DNA of 64,000 nucleotides from Novosphingobium percolationis (GTDB lineage: Bacteria; Pseudomonadota; Alphaproteobacteria; Sphingomonadales; Sphingomonadaceae), in contig NZ_JAILYM010000003.1 in the NCBI RefSeq assembly GCF_020179425.1, positions 496,001 through 560,000 on the forward strand, in the 5' to 3' direction. The notes under the pieces are model-generated. The model searched no databases and was not told the DNA's origin. It was given only the letters and a program-made list of their open reading frames with translations. The translations under genes and the position numbers were made by a program. Positions 63,891 through 64,000 of this stretch are shown here, one piece after another (the first letter of the stretch is position 1; each line of letters begins with the position of its first letter).

Positions 63891-64000
63891 TTACGAAAGC
63901 TTCGCCAGTCGCTCGGCCAGTTGGTCGAACAAGGCCGGGCTGGCCGCGCCGATCAGGCCCGGTTCCAGATGGCGGTGCAGCAGGTAGGGCGAACCATCGG
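63891..64000 (-). CDS. Unidentified protein, C-terminal fragment
   Basis: The window ends inside a minus-strand gene. The visible C-terminal 36 residues read DGSPYLLHRHLEPGLIGAAS..DQLAERLAKLS and end in TAA at 63891. The frame is fully open to the window edge. It converges on trxA across the REP-like palindromes. I do not recognise the family from this short piece. An amphipathic helix (LFDQLAERLAKL) forms the end. Confidence 0.6.
   Translation of the reverse strand, partial: DGSPYLLHRHLEPGLIGAASPALFDQLAERLAKLS

Overview
The window is high-GC bacterial chromosome, densely coding on both strands. It looks like an alphaproteobacterium of the Sphingomonadales, probably Novosphingobium or a close relative. 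The grounds are the CckA/CpdR/DivL cell-cycle proteins, the alphaproteobacterial LexA boxes (GTTC-N7-GTTC), AddAB in place of RecBCD, a TorF-like outer-membrane protein, SapC, and several small secreted proteins of sphingomonad type. The assignment rests on gene content and recalled gene order; no search was run.

Layout. 1-5.4 kb: a membrane protein, a 3-hydroxybutyrate dehydrogenase, smpB, then a DUF2062 gene overlapping the hybrid kinase gene cckA. 5.5-10 kb: one giant RTX calcium-binding repeat protein with a recent 726-bp internal duplication. 10-20 kb: SOS-controlled recA, a methyltransferase, alaS, a lipoprotein, a Kef-type antiporter, icd and an enoyl-CoA hydratase. 20-26 kb: a WYL regulator, tRNA-Val, cpdR divergent from an N-formylglutamate amidohydrolase, a candidate small RNA carrying CCUCCUCCC, sapC and a D-2-hydroxyacid dehydrogenase. 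26-36.7 kb: a DEAD-box helicase, a hotdog-fold protein, a UvrD-type helicase with its own LexA-like box, small envelope proteins, an MFS symporter, rsmD and a pseudouridine synthase. 36.7-43 kb: a Crp/Fnr regulator, a GH13 amylase-like enzyme, an ABC-F ATPase, hsp20 behind a ROSE-like RNA thermometer, then a glutaredoxin/nitrilase/DUF1178 operon and tRNA-Arg. 43-45.3 kb: a decayed serine recombinase beside tRNA-Arg, a TetR regulator and an aminoglycoside-phosphotransferase-fold protein. 45.3-52.3 kb: an FtsB-like protein, a phospholipase D-family enzyme, folE, a thioesterase, a TorF-like protein, a peroxiredoxin, and ahcY behind a perfect palindrome. 52.4-64 kb: a tight run divL-tsaE-amgK-murU-addB-addA-trxA, then two REP-like palindromes and the end of an unidentified gene.

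How the parts connect. CckA, its output regulator CpdR, and DivL, the tyrosine pseudokinase that steers CckA, all lie within about 52 kb, so much of the CtrA phosphorelay's input and one of its outputs is here. recA, the UvrD-type helicase and addAB are repair genes; the first two have matches to the alphaproteobacterial SOS box. amgK and murU form a cell-wall recycling bypass. I found no CRISPR array, intact prophage or intact insertion sequence. The least-explained elements are the candidate anti-Shine-Dalgarno small RNA at 23.1-23.2 kb, the RTX protein without local secretion genes, and the recombinase scar at tRNA-Arg.
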